This document shows positions 40,346 through 50,676 of a DNA stretch of 64,000 bases, one piece after another. The stretch comes from Musicola paradisiaca NCPPB 2511 (GTDB taxonomy: Bacteria; Pseudomonadota; Gammaproteobacteria; Enterobacterales; Enterobacteriaceae): the NCBI RefSeq assembly GCF_000400505.1, contig NZ_CM001857.1, positions 1 through 64,000 of the forward strand, written 5' to 3'. Both the position numbers and the translations under genes were made by a program. The notes beneath the pieces are model-generated. The model had not been told where the DNA came from. It ran no database searches and saw only the letters and a program-made list of their open reading frames with translations. Position 1 is the first letter of the stretch. Each line of letters begins with the position of its first letter.

Positions 40346-41371
40346 ATGACAGATAACATACCCCAACCTCCTCAAGGCGAGTTGGTTCTTTTTACCAGTG
40401 CTGATGGTAAAACCCGCGTCGAGTGTCGTTTTGAGTCAGACACCTTGTGGCTTTCTCAAGCCATGATCGGTGAGTTGTACGGCAAGGCGAAAGCAACCAT
40501 CAGTGAGCATATAAAAAATATCTTTGCTGAAGGTGAATTGGACGAAAATTCAGTTGTTCGGTTATACCGAACAACTGCGGGAGATGGAAAATCATACAAT
40601 GTTCAATACTTTAGCCTGAAATTAGTATTGGCGGTTGGTTATCGTGTCCGTTCAATACGTGGTACTCAGTTCCGCCAATGGGCAACTCAAACCTTACAAG
40701 AGTATCTGATCAAAGGCTTCGTTATGGATGATGAGCGCCTGAAAAACCCACCCGTCGGCCACTCTGCGGTGCCGGATTACTTTGATGAAATGCTGGAACG
40801 CATTCGCGATATCCGAGCCAGTGAGCGACGTGTTTATCTGCGGGTGAAAGAAATCTTTACCATGGCCGCGGATTACGAGCCATCCAATCAAGAGACCAAC
40901 CGCTTCTTTCAAACCATCCAAAACAAGCTGCACTATGCCTGCACGCATATGACGGCCGCTGAGCTTATCGCCAACCGTGTGGATGCCAGTAAGCCGGATA
41001 TGGGTCTGACCAGCTACAAAGGCGATGAGGTACGTAGGACTGACGTCACCGTTGCAAAGAACTATCTGCATGAAGACGAAATCAAAGAGCTTAATCGCAT
41101 CGTCAATATGTGGCTCGACTTTGCCGAAGATCAGGCTCTGCGCCGCAAGCAGGTATTCTTACAGGACTGGGCAGACAAGCTTGACCAGTTCTTAAGTTTT
41201 AACGATCGGGATGTTTTAAGTGGTGCTGGGAAAATATCCAAACAAGCGGCAGATGATAAGGCCAAACGGGAGTTTGACCGTTTTGCCCAGCAGCGCCGCC
41301 GCTTAAAAGAAGCCGAAGGCGCACAAGCCAATATCGCTGCACTTAAGGCAATACTCAAAAAAGACAGATAG
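40346..41371 (+). CDS. rhuM: RhuM family protein
   Basis: 341 aa. It resembles RhuM, first noted on Salmonella pathogenicity island 3: GELVLFTSADGKTRVECRFESDTLWLSQ near residue 10, LYGKAKATISEHIKNIFAEGEL near 47 and the YNVQYFSLKLVLAVGYRVRS stretch near 89. The N-terminal part probably binds DNA. The C-terminal half is helical with repeated charged residues. The molecular role is unknown; homologues occur often in islands and near restriction or toxin genes. Here it stands alone, in composition a little poorer in GC than its neighbours, which fits acquisition. Confidence 0.85.
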   Translation: MTDNIPQPPQGELVLFTSADGKTRVECRFESDTLWLSQAMIGELYGKAKATISEHIKNIFAEGELDENSVVRLYRTTAGDGKSYNVQYFSLKLVLAVGYRVRSIRGTQFRQWATQTLQEYLIKGFVMDDERLKNPPVGHSAVPDYFDEMLERIRDIRASERRVYLRVKEIFTMAADYEPSNQETNRFFQTIQNKLHYACTHMTAAELIANRVDASKPDMGLTSYKGDEVRRTDVTVAKNYLHEDEIKELNRIVNMWLDFAEDQALRRKQVFLQDWADKLDQFLSFNDRDVLSGAGKISKQAADDKAKREFDRFAQQRRRLKEAEGAQANIAALKAILKKDR

Positions 41372-41602
41372 CAGCCATACCACAGCCCTGATCTCGGATG
41401 AGGTTAGGGCTAAGTTTTTTTCAGGAGATAAACCCTGTTGTTCGATGAGGGAGTGATAAGCCAGCAAGGACAGCATCTGAACCGATGGTGCTGTCAGGGC
41501 GGTGAAAAAATCTCTTTTCTTATCAATAGGTATTCTGAATAGGCCTCGACGATCCTGGCGTATGAGCGATCGTCGGGGCTGGCTTTTCGTACCGTAATAC
41601 GT

Positions 41603-42667
<1,065 letters not shown>

Positions 42668-43993
42668 ATGACGTTGAAACAGGTGCAATCGAACGAAGAA
42701 GTCCGCCAACTGGACAGACAATATGTCTTTCATTCCTGGTCGTCGCAGGGGGCGCTAAACCCGATGGTGATCGCCGGCGGCGAGGGGTGCCGGTTGTGGG
42801 ATTACGAAGGCCGCTCCTATCTGGATTTCAGCAGCCAGTTGGTGAATACCAACATCGGCCATCAGCATCCGAAAGTGGTGGCGGCGATCCGTGAACAGGC
42901 CGGGCTGCTGACCACGATTGCGCCCGCCACCGCCAATCTGGCGCGCGGTGAAGCGGCAAAGCGCATTGTGTCCCATGCGCCGCAAGGGCTTAACAAGGTG
43001 TTCTTCACCAACGCCGGCGCCGATGCCAACGAAAATGCCATCCGCATGGCGCGTCTGTTCACCGGCAAGGAAAAAGTGCTGTCCGGCTACCGCTCCTACC
43101 ACGGCAACACCGGCGCGGCGATCGGCGCCACCGGCGACTGGCGCCGCCTGCCGAATGAATACTCTCGCGGTCATGTGCATTTCTTCACGCCTTATCTGTA
43201 CCGCAGCGAGTTTCATGCGACGACGGAACAGCAGGAGTGCGCGGCGGCGTTGCATCACCTGCGCCGCATTATCGAATGCGAAGGGCCGAATACCATTGCC
43301 GCTATTTTGCTGGAAACCATTCCCGGCACGGCCGGTATTCTGGTGCCGCCCGCCGGTTATCTGCAAGGGGTGGAAGCGCTGGCCCGCGAGTTCAATATCA
43401 TACTGATTATGGATGAGGTAATGGCCGGGTTCGGCCGTACCGGCAGTTGGTTTACCTGCCAGCACTATGGCGTAACGCCGGATTTGATCACCTTCGCCAA
43501 AGGGGTGAACTCCGGTTACGTGCCGGCGGGCGGGGTGATTATCTCCGAGCGCATCGCGCACTTTTTTGATGACCGGCTGTTCCCCGGCGGCCTGACCTAC
43601 TCCGGCCATCCGCTGGCGATGGCGGCCATCGTCGCCACTATCGATGCGATGGAAGAGGAAAAGGTGGTGGAAAATGCCGCGACAATCGGCGACGGCATTC
43701 TGGCCGAGGGCCTGAAAAGTATCGGCGAAAAATACGCTATCGTCGGTGATGTGCGTGGCAAAGGGGTGTTCCACGCGCTGGAGCTGGTGAGCGATCCGGC
43801 TGCCCGCACGCCGTTGCCCGCCGCCCGCATGGCGGAGCTGAAAAAAGCGTTGTTGGATCGCGGCATGATCGGTTTTATCGCCGAAAACCGCCTGCATGTG
43901 GTGCCGCCCTGCATCATCACCGCCGACGAAGCCCGGCAGGGGCTCGCCATTATCGATGAAGCGCTGGCGGAGTTGAGCAACACGCTGGCGTGA
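42668..43993 (+). CDS. Class III aminotransferase, probable beta-alanine transaminase
   Basis: 441 aa. PLP enzyme of the omega-amino acid:pyruvate or class III type. It shows GCRLWDYEGRSYLDFSSQLVNTNIGH near residue 40, FFTNAGADANENAIRMAR near 108, the PLP-contacting IMDEVMAGFGRTG near 243 and the Lys in TFAKGVNSGYVPAGG near 275. In this locus it fits the last step of reductive pyrimidine breakdown, converting beta-alanine (or 3-aminoisobutyrate from thymine) to the semialdehyde. The frame is open from 42620, but the ATG at 42668 gives a normal N-terminus. A hairpin terminator follows at 44047. Confidence 0.85.
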   Translation: MTLKQVQSNEEVRQLDRQYVFHSWSSQGALNPMVIAGGEGCRLWDYEGRSYLDFSSQLVNTNIGHQHPKVVAAIREQAGLLTTIAPATANLARGEAAKRIVSHAPQGLNKVFFTNAGADANENAIRMARLFTGKEKVLSGYRSYHGNTGAAIGATGDWRRLPNEYSRGHVHFFTPYLYRSEFHATTEQQECAAALHHLRRIIECEGPNTIAAILLETIPGTAGILVPPAGYLQGVEALAREFNIILIMDEVMAGFGRTGSWFTCQHYGVTPDLITFAKGVNSGYVPAGGVIISERIAHFFDDRLFPGGLTYSGHPLAMAAIVATIDAMEEEKVVENAATIGDGILAEGLKSIGEKYAIVGDVRGKGVFHALELVSDPAARTPLPAARMAELKKALLDRGMIGFIAENRLHVVPPCIITADEARQGLAIIDEALAELSNTLA

Positions 43994-44046
43994 TAGCCCC
44001 TGTGTGAGTTTGTGTCAGTCATAATGCGGTCAGTGGTGACGATGAT

Positions 44047-44089
44047 GCCGAACGCGATACCCGGATGGGGTCGCGTTCGGCGTTTGTTG
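44047..44089 (+). terminator. Probable terminator after the aminotransferase gene
   Basis: Perfect 11-bp stem GCCGAACGCGA (44047-44057) and TCGCGTTCGGC (44071-44081), followed by GTTTGTTG. It lies 54 bp after the stop and should separate the aminotransferase from the transporter operon. Confidence 0.7.
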
Positions 44090-44278
44090 AAAAGAAACCC
44101 GCCTTCGTGTTCGTCGCTTCCTGTCCCGCTCTCTTGCCCCATCGGAAAGCAATTGTGTCGCTAACTGCACCAATCTGGTCATAAAAAAGGATTATATGGC
44201 GGGTAAAATGCGCCATTTATCTCATTTGGCTCAAAAAATAAACATTGGCACAGAAATGGCATGGTTAAAGGACGAAAC

Positions 44279-44294
44279 CTAACCATACGGTCAG
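44279..44294. promoter_or_regulatory. RutR-like operator before the pyrimidine ABC transporter operon
   Basis: CTAACCATACGGTCAG, an imperfect palindrome (AACCA/GGTCA half-sites) 25 bp before the start of the ATPase gene. It matches TTAACCAAACGGTCAG at 52882 in 14 of 16 positions and resembles the RutR box TTGACCAnnTGGTCAA. The RutR-like regulator gene lies in the same cluster. Confidence 0.7.
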
Positions 44295-44318
44295 AAAATT
44301 ACCTGAGGGAGAACCGTA

Positions 44319-45155
44319 ATGAGCCAGATGGTCTACGTCGACGAACCTTCCGTGGTGGCGTTAAAGCCGGCGTCGGCGCCGCGCCCGGCGATCGTGGTGC
44401 GCGACGCCAATGTGATTTACCCGGCGGCGGATCAGCCGGTGCATGCACTGAAAGACATCAACCTGACCATTCGTCAGGGCGAGTTCGTCTCCTTTATCGG
44501 GCCGTCCGGCTGCGGAAAAACCACCCTGCTACGTGCTATCGCCGACCTGGAGCCGATCACCACCGGCGAGGTGCTGGTCAATGACATGACGCCGTCCGAG
44601 GCGCGGCAGGCCGGGGCTTACGGCTACGTGTTTCAGTCGCCGGTGCTGCTGCCGTGGCGCACGGTGCTGGCCAACGTGATGCTGCCGTTGCAGATTCAGG
44701 GCGTGCCGCCCGGCCGTTGTGATGAAATCGCCCGTGAGCAGTTGGCGCGCGTCGGCTTGAAAGGGTTTGAGAAAAAGTACCCGTGGCAGTTGTCCGGCGG
44801 GATGCAACAGCGGGTGTCGATCGCCCGTGCGCTGGGTTTCGAGCCGAAAATCCTGATGATGGATGAGCCTTTCGGCGCACTTGATGAATTGACCCGCGAC
44901 AACCTCAACCAGCAATTGCAGCAGCTATGGTTCAGCGAAAAACGCACCATGGCGTTCGTCACTCACTCGATTTCGGAAGCGGTCTATCTCTCCACCCGCA
45001 TCGTCATCATGACGCCGCGTCCGGGGCGGATTGTAAAAATCATCGAATCGCCGCTGCCTGACGAGCGCGATTTGTCGCTGCGGGATACGCCGGAGTTCAT
45101 CCGGCTGGCACAGGAAGTCAGGGAGGCGCTGGTGGAGGGGCATCATGAACACTGA
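44319..45155 (+). CDS. ABC transporter ATP-binding protein (SsuB/TauB/ThiZ-like)
   Basis: 278 aa. Walker A GPSGCGKTT near residue 62, signature LSGGMQQRV near 158, Walker B LMMDEPFGALDE near 180 and the switch His in FVTHSISEA. This is the nitrate/sulfonate/taurine ATPase group, energising uptake. The ribosome site AGGGAG precedes the ATG. It overlaps the next permease gene by 11 bp. With two permeases, a binding protein and pyrimidine-breakdown enzymes nearby it most probably powers pyrimidine or hydantoin import. Confidence 0.9.
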   Translation: MSQMVYVDEPSVVALKPASAPRPAIVVRDANVIYPAADQPVHALKDINLTIRQGEFVSFIGPSGCGKTTLLRAIADLEPITTGEVLVNDMTPSEARQAGAYGYVFQSPVLLPWRTVLANVMLPLQIQGVPPGRCDEIAREQLARVGLKGFEKKYPWQLSGGMQQRVSIARALGFEPKILMMDEPFGALDELTRDNLNQQLQQLWFSEKRTMAFVTHSISEAVYLSTRIVIMTPRPGRIVKIIESPLPDERDLSLRDTPEFIRLAQEVREALVEGHHEH

Positions 45156-46023
45156 GTTGATCAGGCGTCATGCATTGCCGGTCGGCGTGGTGCTGCTGGC
45201 GGCGTTGCTGGGTTGGTACCTGCTGGCCGTCGGCCTCAATGCCGCCGGCGCGATAGAGCGCACGCTGGCGCCGAAGGGGAACTGGGGCTGGCGCGAGCTG
45301 GTGGCGACCACCTTGTCGATGCCGCGCCCGGTGCTGCCGGCGCCGCACCAGATCCTGCTGGATATCTGGAACAGCCTGACCCAGTGGCCGGTCACGTCGC
45401 CGCGTAATTTGCTGTTGCACACCTGGGTGACGGCCAGCGCTGCGCTGACCGGTTTTTTCATGGGGCTGGCGTTGGGGCTGGGGCTGGCGGTGTGTATCGT
45501 CCATTCCCGCACGCTGGATAAGGCGCTGCTGCCGTGGATTGTCGCCTCGCAGACCGTACCGGTGCTGGCGATAGCGCCCATCGTACTGGTGATCCTCGGC
45601 AGTCTGGGGATTACCGGCATGTTGCCGAAAGCTACCATCGCCATGTACCTGTGTTTCTTTCCCGTCACCATCGCCACTGTGCAGGGGCTGCGTGCGCCGC
45701 AGAAACTGGAAATGGAGCTGGTGCATACCTATGCCGCCAGTCGTATCGATACGTTTTGGCTGGTGCGGTTGCCGTCTTCGCTGCCGTACCTGTTTCCGGC
45801 GTTCCGGGTGGCGATCGCCAGCGGGCTGGTGGGCACCATGGTGGCGGAATTGCCGACCGGGGCACAGGCTGGATTGGGTTCCCGTCTGCTGACCGGCTCC
45901 TATTACGGCAACACGGTACAGATTTGGTCGGCGCTGGTGATGGCGTCGTTACTCGGGCTGGGGTTGACCGCGCTGGTCAGCCTGACGGAGCGGCTGGTGA
46001 TGCGCCAGCGCAAGGGGGCTTGA
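45145..46023 (+). CDS. ABC transporter permease (SsuC-like)
   Basis: 292 aa, about six or seven membrane helices. The EAA-type loop is visible as HTYAASRIDTFWLVRLPSSLPYLFPAFRVA near residue 193-222. It pairs with the next permease to form the channel. It overlaps the ATPase gene by 11 bp at its start and abuts the next permease start directly after its stop (46024), so translation is coupled. Confidence 0.9.
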   Translation: MNTELIRRHALPVGVVLLAALLGWYLLAVGLNAAGAIERTLAPKGNWGWRELVATTLSMPRPVLPAPHQILLDIWNSLTQWPVTSPRNLLLHTWVTASAALTGFFMGLALGLGLAVCIVHSRTLDKALLPWIVASQTVPVLAIAPIVLVILGSLGITGMLPKATIAMYLCFFPVTIATVQGLRAPQKLEMELVHTYAASRIDTFWLVRLPSSLPYLFPAFRVAIASGLVGTMVAELPTGAQAGLGSRLLTGSYYGNTVQIWSALVMASLLGLGLTALVSLTERLVMRQRKGA

Positions 46024-47112
46024 ATGATAAAAACCAGACCGATTCCCGGCGTGGTGCTGCTGATCGCGGCGCTACTGTCCCTGGTGCTGGCAGGGATTCA
46101 GGCGTTCAGCCACGACGCGCCGTCGTGGGCCGCGTTGGCGGCGGACGCCGTTCTGCTGGCCGCTTGCTTTACCGCGATGTCGCCGACGATGGCGGTGTGG
46201 CGCTGGCTGACGTTGATGGCGTTGTTGGCGATCGGCGCGGTGGTGCTTGCCTCCCTGACCGATGAAGGGCTGGATGGCGCGACGCTGACAGCGCTGGCGC
46301 TGCTGGCCGGCGTCAGCGTGCAGGGGCTGGCGCGGCTGGCGGGGCGGCATTTGCCGGAAGGCGCGGTAGCGCTGTTGTTCGGCGTCTGGGTGCTCTATTT
46401 CTGGCAACTGCTGGTGACGTGGTTCGCCATTCCGCAGGTACTGTTGCCGACGCCGCTGGACATTCTGCAGGCACTGTTCGGCAGCGCATCGTTACTGGCG
46501 GGCGATGTGGTGCAGACGGTATTGAAATCCGTGCTGGCGGGCTACCTGCTCGGCAGCGGGTTGGGGATCGCGGTGGCGATGCTGATCGACCGTTTGCCGT
46601 TTTTGCAGCGCGGATTATTGCCGCTGGCGAACCTGACCAGCACCATTCCGTTGGTGGGCGTGGCGCCGATTGCGGTGATGTGGTTCGGCTTTGACTGGCC
46701 GTCCAAAGCGGCGGTGATCGTCCTGGTCACATTCTTTCCGGCGTTGGTCAGTACGCTGGCCGGGCTGCGGGCCAGCGGCAAGCTGGAGCGGGAGTTGATG
46801 TACTGCTACGCCGCCAGCCCGCGCCGCACGTTGTGGGCGTTGCGGCTGCCCGCCGCGCTACCGTTCATCTTCAGCGCACTCAAGGTCAACGCCACGCTGG
46901 CGCTGATCAGTGCGATTGTGGCGGAGTTTTTCGGCTCGCCTACCGCCGGGCTCGGTTTTCGTATCTCCACCGAAGCGGCGCGGATGCATATGTCGATCGT
47001 CTGGGCGGCGATCGTGGTCGCTTCGGCAATCGGCTCGCTGGTTTACGCCCTGCTGGTGCGTCTGGAGCGTAAGGTCAATTTCTGGCACCCCTCGGTTCGG
47101 GGCGTGTCTTAA
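46024..47112 (+). CDS. ABC transporter permease with extra N-terminal helices
   Basis: 362 aa. The C-terminal 240 residues are an SsuC-like permease with the EAA loop CYAASPRRTLWALRLPAALPFIFSALKV. The first 120 residues add about three or four further membrane segments (for example VVLLIAALLSLVLAGIQAF and LTLMALLAIGAVVLASL) not found in ordinary members. It follows its partner permease without a gap. The extra part may aid assembly or stability; its role is unknown. Confidence 0.88.
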   Translation: MIKTRPIPGVVLLIAALLSLVLAGIQAFSHDAPSWAALAADAVLLAACFTAMSPTMAVWRWLTLMALLAIGAVVLASLTDEGLDGATLTALALLAGVSVQGLARLAGRHLPEGAVALLFGVWVLYFWQLLVTWFAIPQVLLPTPLDILQALFGSASLLAGDVVQTVLKSVLAGYLLGSGLGIAVAMLIDRLPFLQRGLLPLANLTSTIPLVGVAPIAVMWFGFDWPSKAAVIVLVTFFPALVSTLAGLRASGKLERELMYCYAASPRRTLWALRLPAALPFIFSALKVNATLALISAIVAEFFGSPTAGLGFRISTEAARMHMSIVWAAIVVASAIGSLVYALLVRLERKVNFWHPSVRGVS

Positions 47113-47251
47113 ACGGCGTCATCCATGTGGTATGACGTTGTTCAGCAAGGAAAAACAAGGGATAACCGAAAGCCGGCCGGGCCGGCGTCGAGGGAGCGCC
47201 CTGATAACAGGCAGCATGTTGGTTGTGTTCACTTAACCCGAGGAGTATCAG

Positions 47252-48262
47252 ATGACAAAACGTTCCGTGTTTCGCCAGGGAGCGCTGCTGGCGGCCCTGT
47301 CCCTGACCTTTGCCTTGCAGGCGCAGGCCGCTGAAAAGGTCACGCTGCAACTGAAATGGGTGCCGCAGGCCCAGTTCGCCGGCTATTACGTGGCGCAGGA
47401 GAAAGGGTTCTACAAACAGGAAGGACTGGACGTCACCATCAAACCCGGCGGCACCGATATTTCCCCGGTACAGGTGATCGCCGGCAAGTCGGCGGACGTG
47501 ATCGTCAACTGGATGCCGGACGCGCTGGCCGCGCGGGAGGCCGGCGTCCCGCTGGTGAACATCGCTCAGGTATTTGACCGCTCCGGTATGATGCTGACCT
47601 GTAAGAAATCCAGCGGCGTGGCGGCGCCCGCCGATCTGAAAGGTAAAACGCTGGGAGTCTGGTTCGGCGGCAACGAGTATCCGTTCTTCAACTGGATGAA
47701 TAAGCTGGGCTACAAACCGGATGTGGACATCAAGGTGTTGAAACAGGGCTTCAACGTCGATCCGCTGTTGCAGAATCAGGCCGCCTGTATCTCCACCATG
47801 AACTACAACGAATACTGGCAGCTGATCGATGCCGGGGTGAAAAAAGATGACCTGATCACCTTCGCCTATGAGGATCAGGGGGTTTCCACGCTGGAAGACG
47901 GCTTGTATGTGCTGGGGCCGAACCTGAAAGACCCGGCGTTCGTCGCCAAGATGGCGAAATTCCTGAAAGCCTCCTTCAAGGGGTGGAACTATGCGGTCAA
48001 CCATCCTGATGAGGCGGCGAAGATCGTGGTGGCGGAGGATGCCTCCGGCGCCGCCACCCAGGACGTTCAGCAGCGTCAGATGGAAAATGTGGCTAAACTG
48101 ATCACCCATGCCAATACGCCGAAGGTGGGGTATCTGGATCCGGCGGCCTACCGTCGCACCATCGACGTGCTGCTGAAGAGCGGCGGCAGCAATCCGGTCA
48201 TCAAAAAAGACCCGGGGGATGCCGCCATGAGTCATGTGGTGTGGGACGCGGCCATGAAATAA
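47252..48262 (+). CDS. ABC transporter substrate-binding protein (ThiY/NMT1-like)
   Basis: 336 aa. Signal peptide MTKRSVFRQGALLAALSLTFALQAQA, cleavage near residue 26. The mature start LQLKWVPQAQFAGYYVAQEKGFYKQEGLDVTI is typical of the ThiY/THI5-like family that binds pyrimidine-type ligands. GGTDISPVQVIAGKSADVIV follows. In this cluster uracil, thymine or a hydantoin-like relative is the likely ligand, but binding is untested. The ribosome site GAGGAG precedes the ATG. A 139-bp gap separates it from the permease gene. Confidence 0.88.
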   Translation: MTKRSVFRQGALLAALSLTFALQAQAAEKVTLQLKWVPQAQFAGYYVAQEKGFYKQEGLDVTIKPGGTDISPVQVIAGKSADVIVNWMPDALAAREAGVPLVNIAQVFDRSGMMLTCKKSSGVAAPADLKGKTLGVWFGGNEYPFFNWMNKLGYKPDVDIKVLKQGFNVDPLLQNQAACISTMNYNEYWQLIDAGVKKDDLITFAYEDQGVSTLEDGLYVLGPNLKDPAFVAKMAKFLKASFKGWNYAVNHPDEAAKIVVAEDASGAATQDVQQRQMENVAKLITHANTPKVGYLDPAAYRRTIDVLLKSGGSNPVIKKDPGDAAMSHVVWDAAMK

Positions 48263-48304
48263 GCGCCTCAGCCAGGGACGGCGCCTAATGAGGTGAGCAA
48301 TCTG

Positions 48305-48991
48305 ATGCGGGTACGGGATATGCAGGATGAGGGAATAGTTGCCGCGCAAAGCGGGCGTTTGTTGCCGGAGAGCGCGGATGAAGGGGAAAAGGGACGAATC
48401 CGGCAGGATAACGAAGCCATCATCCTGTTGGCGGCGGAGCGGGTATTCGCCCGCTTCGGTTTTCGGGGCGCGACCATGGCGCTGATTGCCGAAGAAGCCG
48501 GGCTCCCCAAGGCCAACCTGCATTATTATTTCGGCAATAAACAGACGCTGTACCTCACGGTGCTCGACAGCATTCTGCACGATTGGCTGTCGCCGCTGGA
48601 CGACCTGCACCCGCAGGCCGATCCGAAAACCGCGATCGAAGCCTATGTGCGTCAGAAGATCCATTTCAGCTTTGCCCGCCCGGACGCTTCCCGCCTGTTC
48701 GCCAACGAGATTCTGCAAGGGGCGCCGATGGTGCATCACCTGTTGCAGACGGAGTTGCGGCGGCTGGTGGTGGAAAAGGCGGCGGTGCTGGATGGCTGGA
48801 TCGCCGCCGATCGTCTGCAACCGCTGGATACCACCCATTTCTTTTTCAGCGTTTGGTCGATGACCCAGACCTACGCGGATTTCGACATTCAAATCGCTGC
48901 GGTGCTGGGCGATGATTCCCACAGCGACGCCGCCGAGGCGCGCGCCACCCGCCATGTGCTGAACAGTGTGTTTCGGATGTGCGGGCTGTAA
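48305..48991 (+). CDS. TetR family regulator, RutR-like
   Basis: 228 aa. The N-terminal helix-turn-helix shows ILLAAERVFARFGFRGATMALIAEEAGLPKANLHYYFGNKQTLYLTVL near residues 35-85. The ligand-binding part follows RutR: HDWLSPLDDLHPQADPKTAIEAYVRQKIHFS, RLFANEILQGAP and SVWSMTQTYADFDIQI. RutR binds uracil and thymine and then releases its TTGACC-type box. Two boxes of that kind occur at 44279 and 52882, so this is their likely repressor. A GTG at 48293 and an ATG at 48320 are alternative starts; ATG 48305 follows GAGGTGAG. Confidence 0.88.
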   Translation: MRVRDMQDEGIVAAQSGRLLPESADEGEKGRIRQDNEAIILLAAERVFARFGFRGATMALIAEEAGLPKANLHYYFGNKQTLYLTVLDSILHDWLSPLDDLHPQADPKTAIEAYVRQKIHFSFARPDASRLFANEILQGAPMVHHLLQTELRRLVVEKAAVLDGWIAADRLQPLDTTHFFFSVWSMTQTYADFDIQIAAVLGDDSHSDAAEARATRHVLNSVFRMCGL

Positions 48992-49032
48992 GCGGTGTTT
49001 CCCGAGGCGGGCAATAACTAACGGAGAGCGGT

Positions 49033-49839
49033 ATGAAAGCGCGTTCAGTTCGGTTGCTGGCCTGCCGTCAGCCGGGGATTGAGGCGGTGGAGGCGGATAC
49101 GGACTTTTCGTTCGGCCGCCATACGCACGACCAGTTCGGTATCGGCCTGATGGTACGGGGCGCTCAGAAATCCCTGAGCGGACGCGGGCGGGTTGAATCC
49201 GTCGCCGGGGATATCATTACGGTGAATCCCGGTGAAATTCATGACGGCATGCCCATCGACGGCGCCAGAGCCTGGCGGATGCTGTATATCCAGCCGGAGG
49301 TGGTCGAACGCTGTTTTGCCGAGATCTCCGACGGCCGTTCCCGCAGCGGCGAATTTTCCCACCCGGTATTCACCGATCGGCGGCTGGCCGTGTGTTTTCG
49401 TCGGCTGTACCTGTCCGCCACCCAGCAAGAGACGCAGGATGGCGCGCTTGCCGTCCAGGAGAGGCTGCTGATGCTGGCATCGGCGTTAGCGGCGATTCCC
49501 CGTCGTCAGCAGGTGTTTCCCCACCGCGGCATTCTGCTTGCCCGCGACATGATCGATGATGACCCGTCAAGCCCGAAGACGCTGGCTGAACTGGCCGGCG
49601 AGGCCGGTCTGAATCAGTTTCAGTTTTTGCGCGGCTTTAGCCGCCTGACCGGGCTGACGCCCCACGCCTACCGGGTTCAGCGCCGTGTGCTGATGGCGCG
49701 GGCGCTGATCGGACGCGGGACGCCGCTGGCCGAGGCCGCCTTGTGTAGCGGTTTTGCGGATCAGAGCCATATGACCCGGCTGTTCGTGCGGAGTTTCGGT
49801 TATACCCCTGGTCAGCTGGCGCTGGCGTCATCCCACTGA
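49033..49839 (+). CDS. AraC family transcriptional regulator
   Basis: 268 aa. The N-terminal cupin sensor shows FGRHTHDQFGIGLMVRGAQ near residue 28 and VNPGEIHDGMPID near 64. The C-terminal double helix-turn-helix shows KTLAELAGEAGLNQFQFLRGFSRLTGLTPHAYRVQRRV and GFADQSHMTRLFVRSFGYTPGQ. Proteins of this shape are often next to a LysE exporter gene, as here, and probably activate it in response to an amino acid. It lies in the pyrimidine locus but its function is likely separate. Confidence 0.9.
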   Translation: MKARSVRLLACRQPGIEAVEADTDFSFGRHTHDQFGIGLMVRGAQKSLSGRGRVESVAGDIITVNPGEIHDGMPIDGARAWRMLYIQPEVVERCFAEISDGRSRSGEFSHPVFTDRRLAVCFRRLYLSATQQETQDGALAVQERLLMLASALAAIPRRQQVFPHRGILLARDMIDDDPSSPKTLAELAGEAGLNQFQFLRGFSRLTGLTPHAYRVQRRVLMARALIGRGTPLAEAALCSGFADQSHMTRLFVRSFGYTPGQLALASSH

Positions 49840-50045
49840 AGGTTCAATTTCATTCAAGACAGCAGGGGCTCCCGTTTTCCAGAATCGAACGATGGCTGGA
49901 TGCAAGGGGAGGTACTGATGTCGTTTATTTCTGTTTGTTGGTTTGGCACGCATGCGTCGTTGTCGCATCGAGTGGTCGGCGTATTAAGGATGCGTCACGG
50001 CCTGCCTGACGGCGCGGGCACAGCGCGCCGCAGCGGGGTGCCGGT

Positions 50046-50657
50046 ATGGTGAGCCTGGATTTTCTGGCGATTTCACTGCTGGTGGTGATTTCGCCCGGTA
50101 CGGGAACGCTGATTACGCTGACCGCCGGGCTGCAATATGGCATGCGGGGCGCTTGGGTGGCTGCGGCCGGCTGCACGCTCGGCGTGTTGCCGCATATGCT
50201 GGCCGTGGTGACGGGGCTGGCCGCGTTGTATCAGGCCAGTGCGCTGGTGTTTGATGGGGTGAAGTTCGCCGGCGTGGGGTATCTCCTGTTCATGAGTTGG
50301 CAGGCGCTGCGGGACAAAACGCCCCTGACGCTGGACGCTGACAGCGAGTTTTCCGGGAAAATGCTGGTTTACCATGCGGTTACGGCCAACCTGTTGAATC
50401 CCAAACTGACCGTTTTCTTTCTGGCTTTTCTACCGCAGTTCGTCAGCGAACACGACCGGCAACCAGTACGAACCATGCTGCTGCTCTCGGCCATTTTCGC
50501 GGGGATCACGTTTTGGGTCTTTGTCGGCTATGGCGCCATGGCGGTGCGGTTTAGACGGCATGTCGTCATGAATCCCCGCGTGTTTACCGCGATCCGCTGG
50601 CTGGTCGCCGCCGCGTTTACCGGGCTTGCCGTCAAGCTGGCGGTCATGACTCGGTGA
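50046..50657 (+). CDS. LysE/RhtB family amino-acid exporter
   Basis: 203 aa, about six membrane helices. The family N-terminus FLAISLLVVISPGTGTLITLTAGLQYGMRGAWVAAAGC is clear, and NLLNPKLTVFFLAFLPQFV lies near residue 117. It would export an amino acid or related metabolite across the inner membrane. It lies downstream of the AraC-type gene, the probable regulator. It is convergent with the ferric-reductase-like gene, 19 bp apart. Confidence 0.92.
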   Translation: MVSLDFLAISLLVVISPGTGTLITLTAGLQYGMRGAWVAAAGCTLGVLPHMLAVVTGLAALYQASALVFDGVKFAGVGYLLFMSWQALRDKTPLTLDADSEFSGKMLVYHAVTANLLNPKLTVFFLAFLPQFVSEHDRQPVRTMLLLSAIFAGITFWVFVGYGAMAVRFRRHVVMNPRVFTAIRWLVAAAFTGLAVKLAVMTR

Positions 50658-50676
50658 ACGATGGGCGCGTTTTGGG

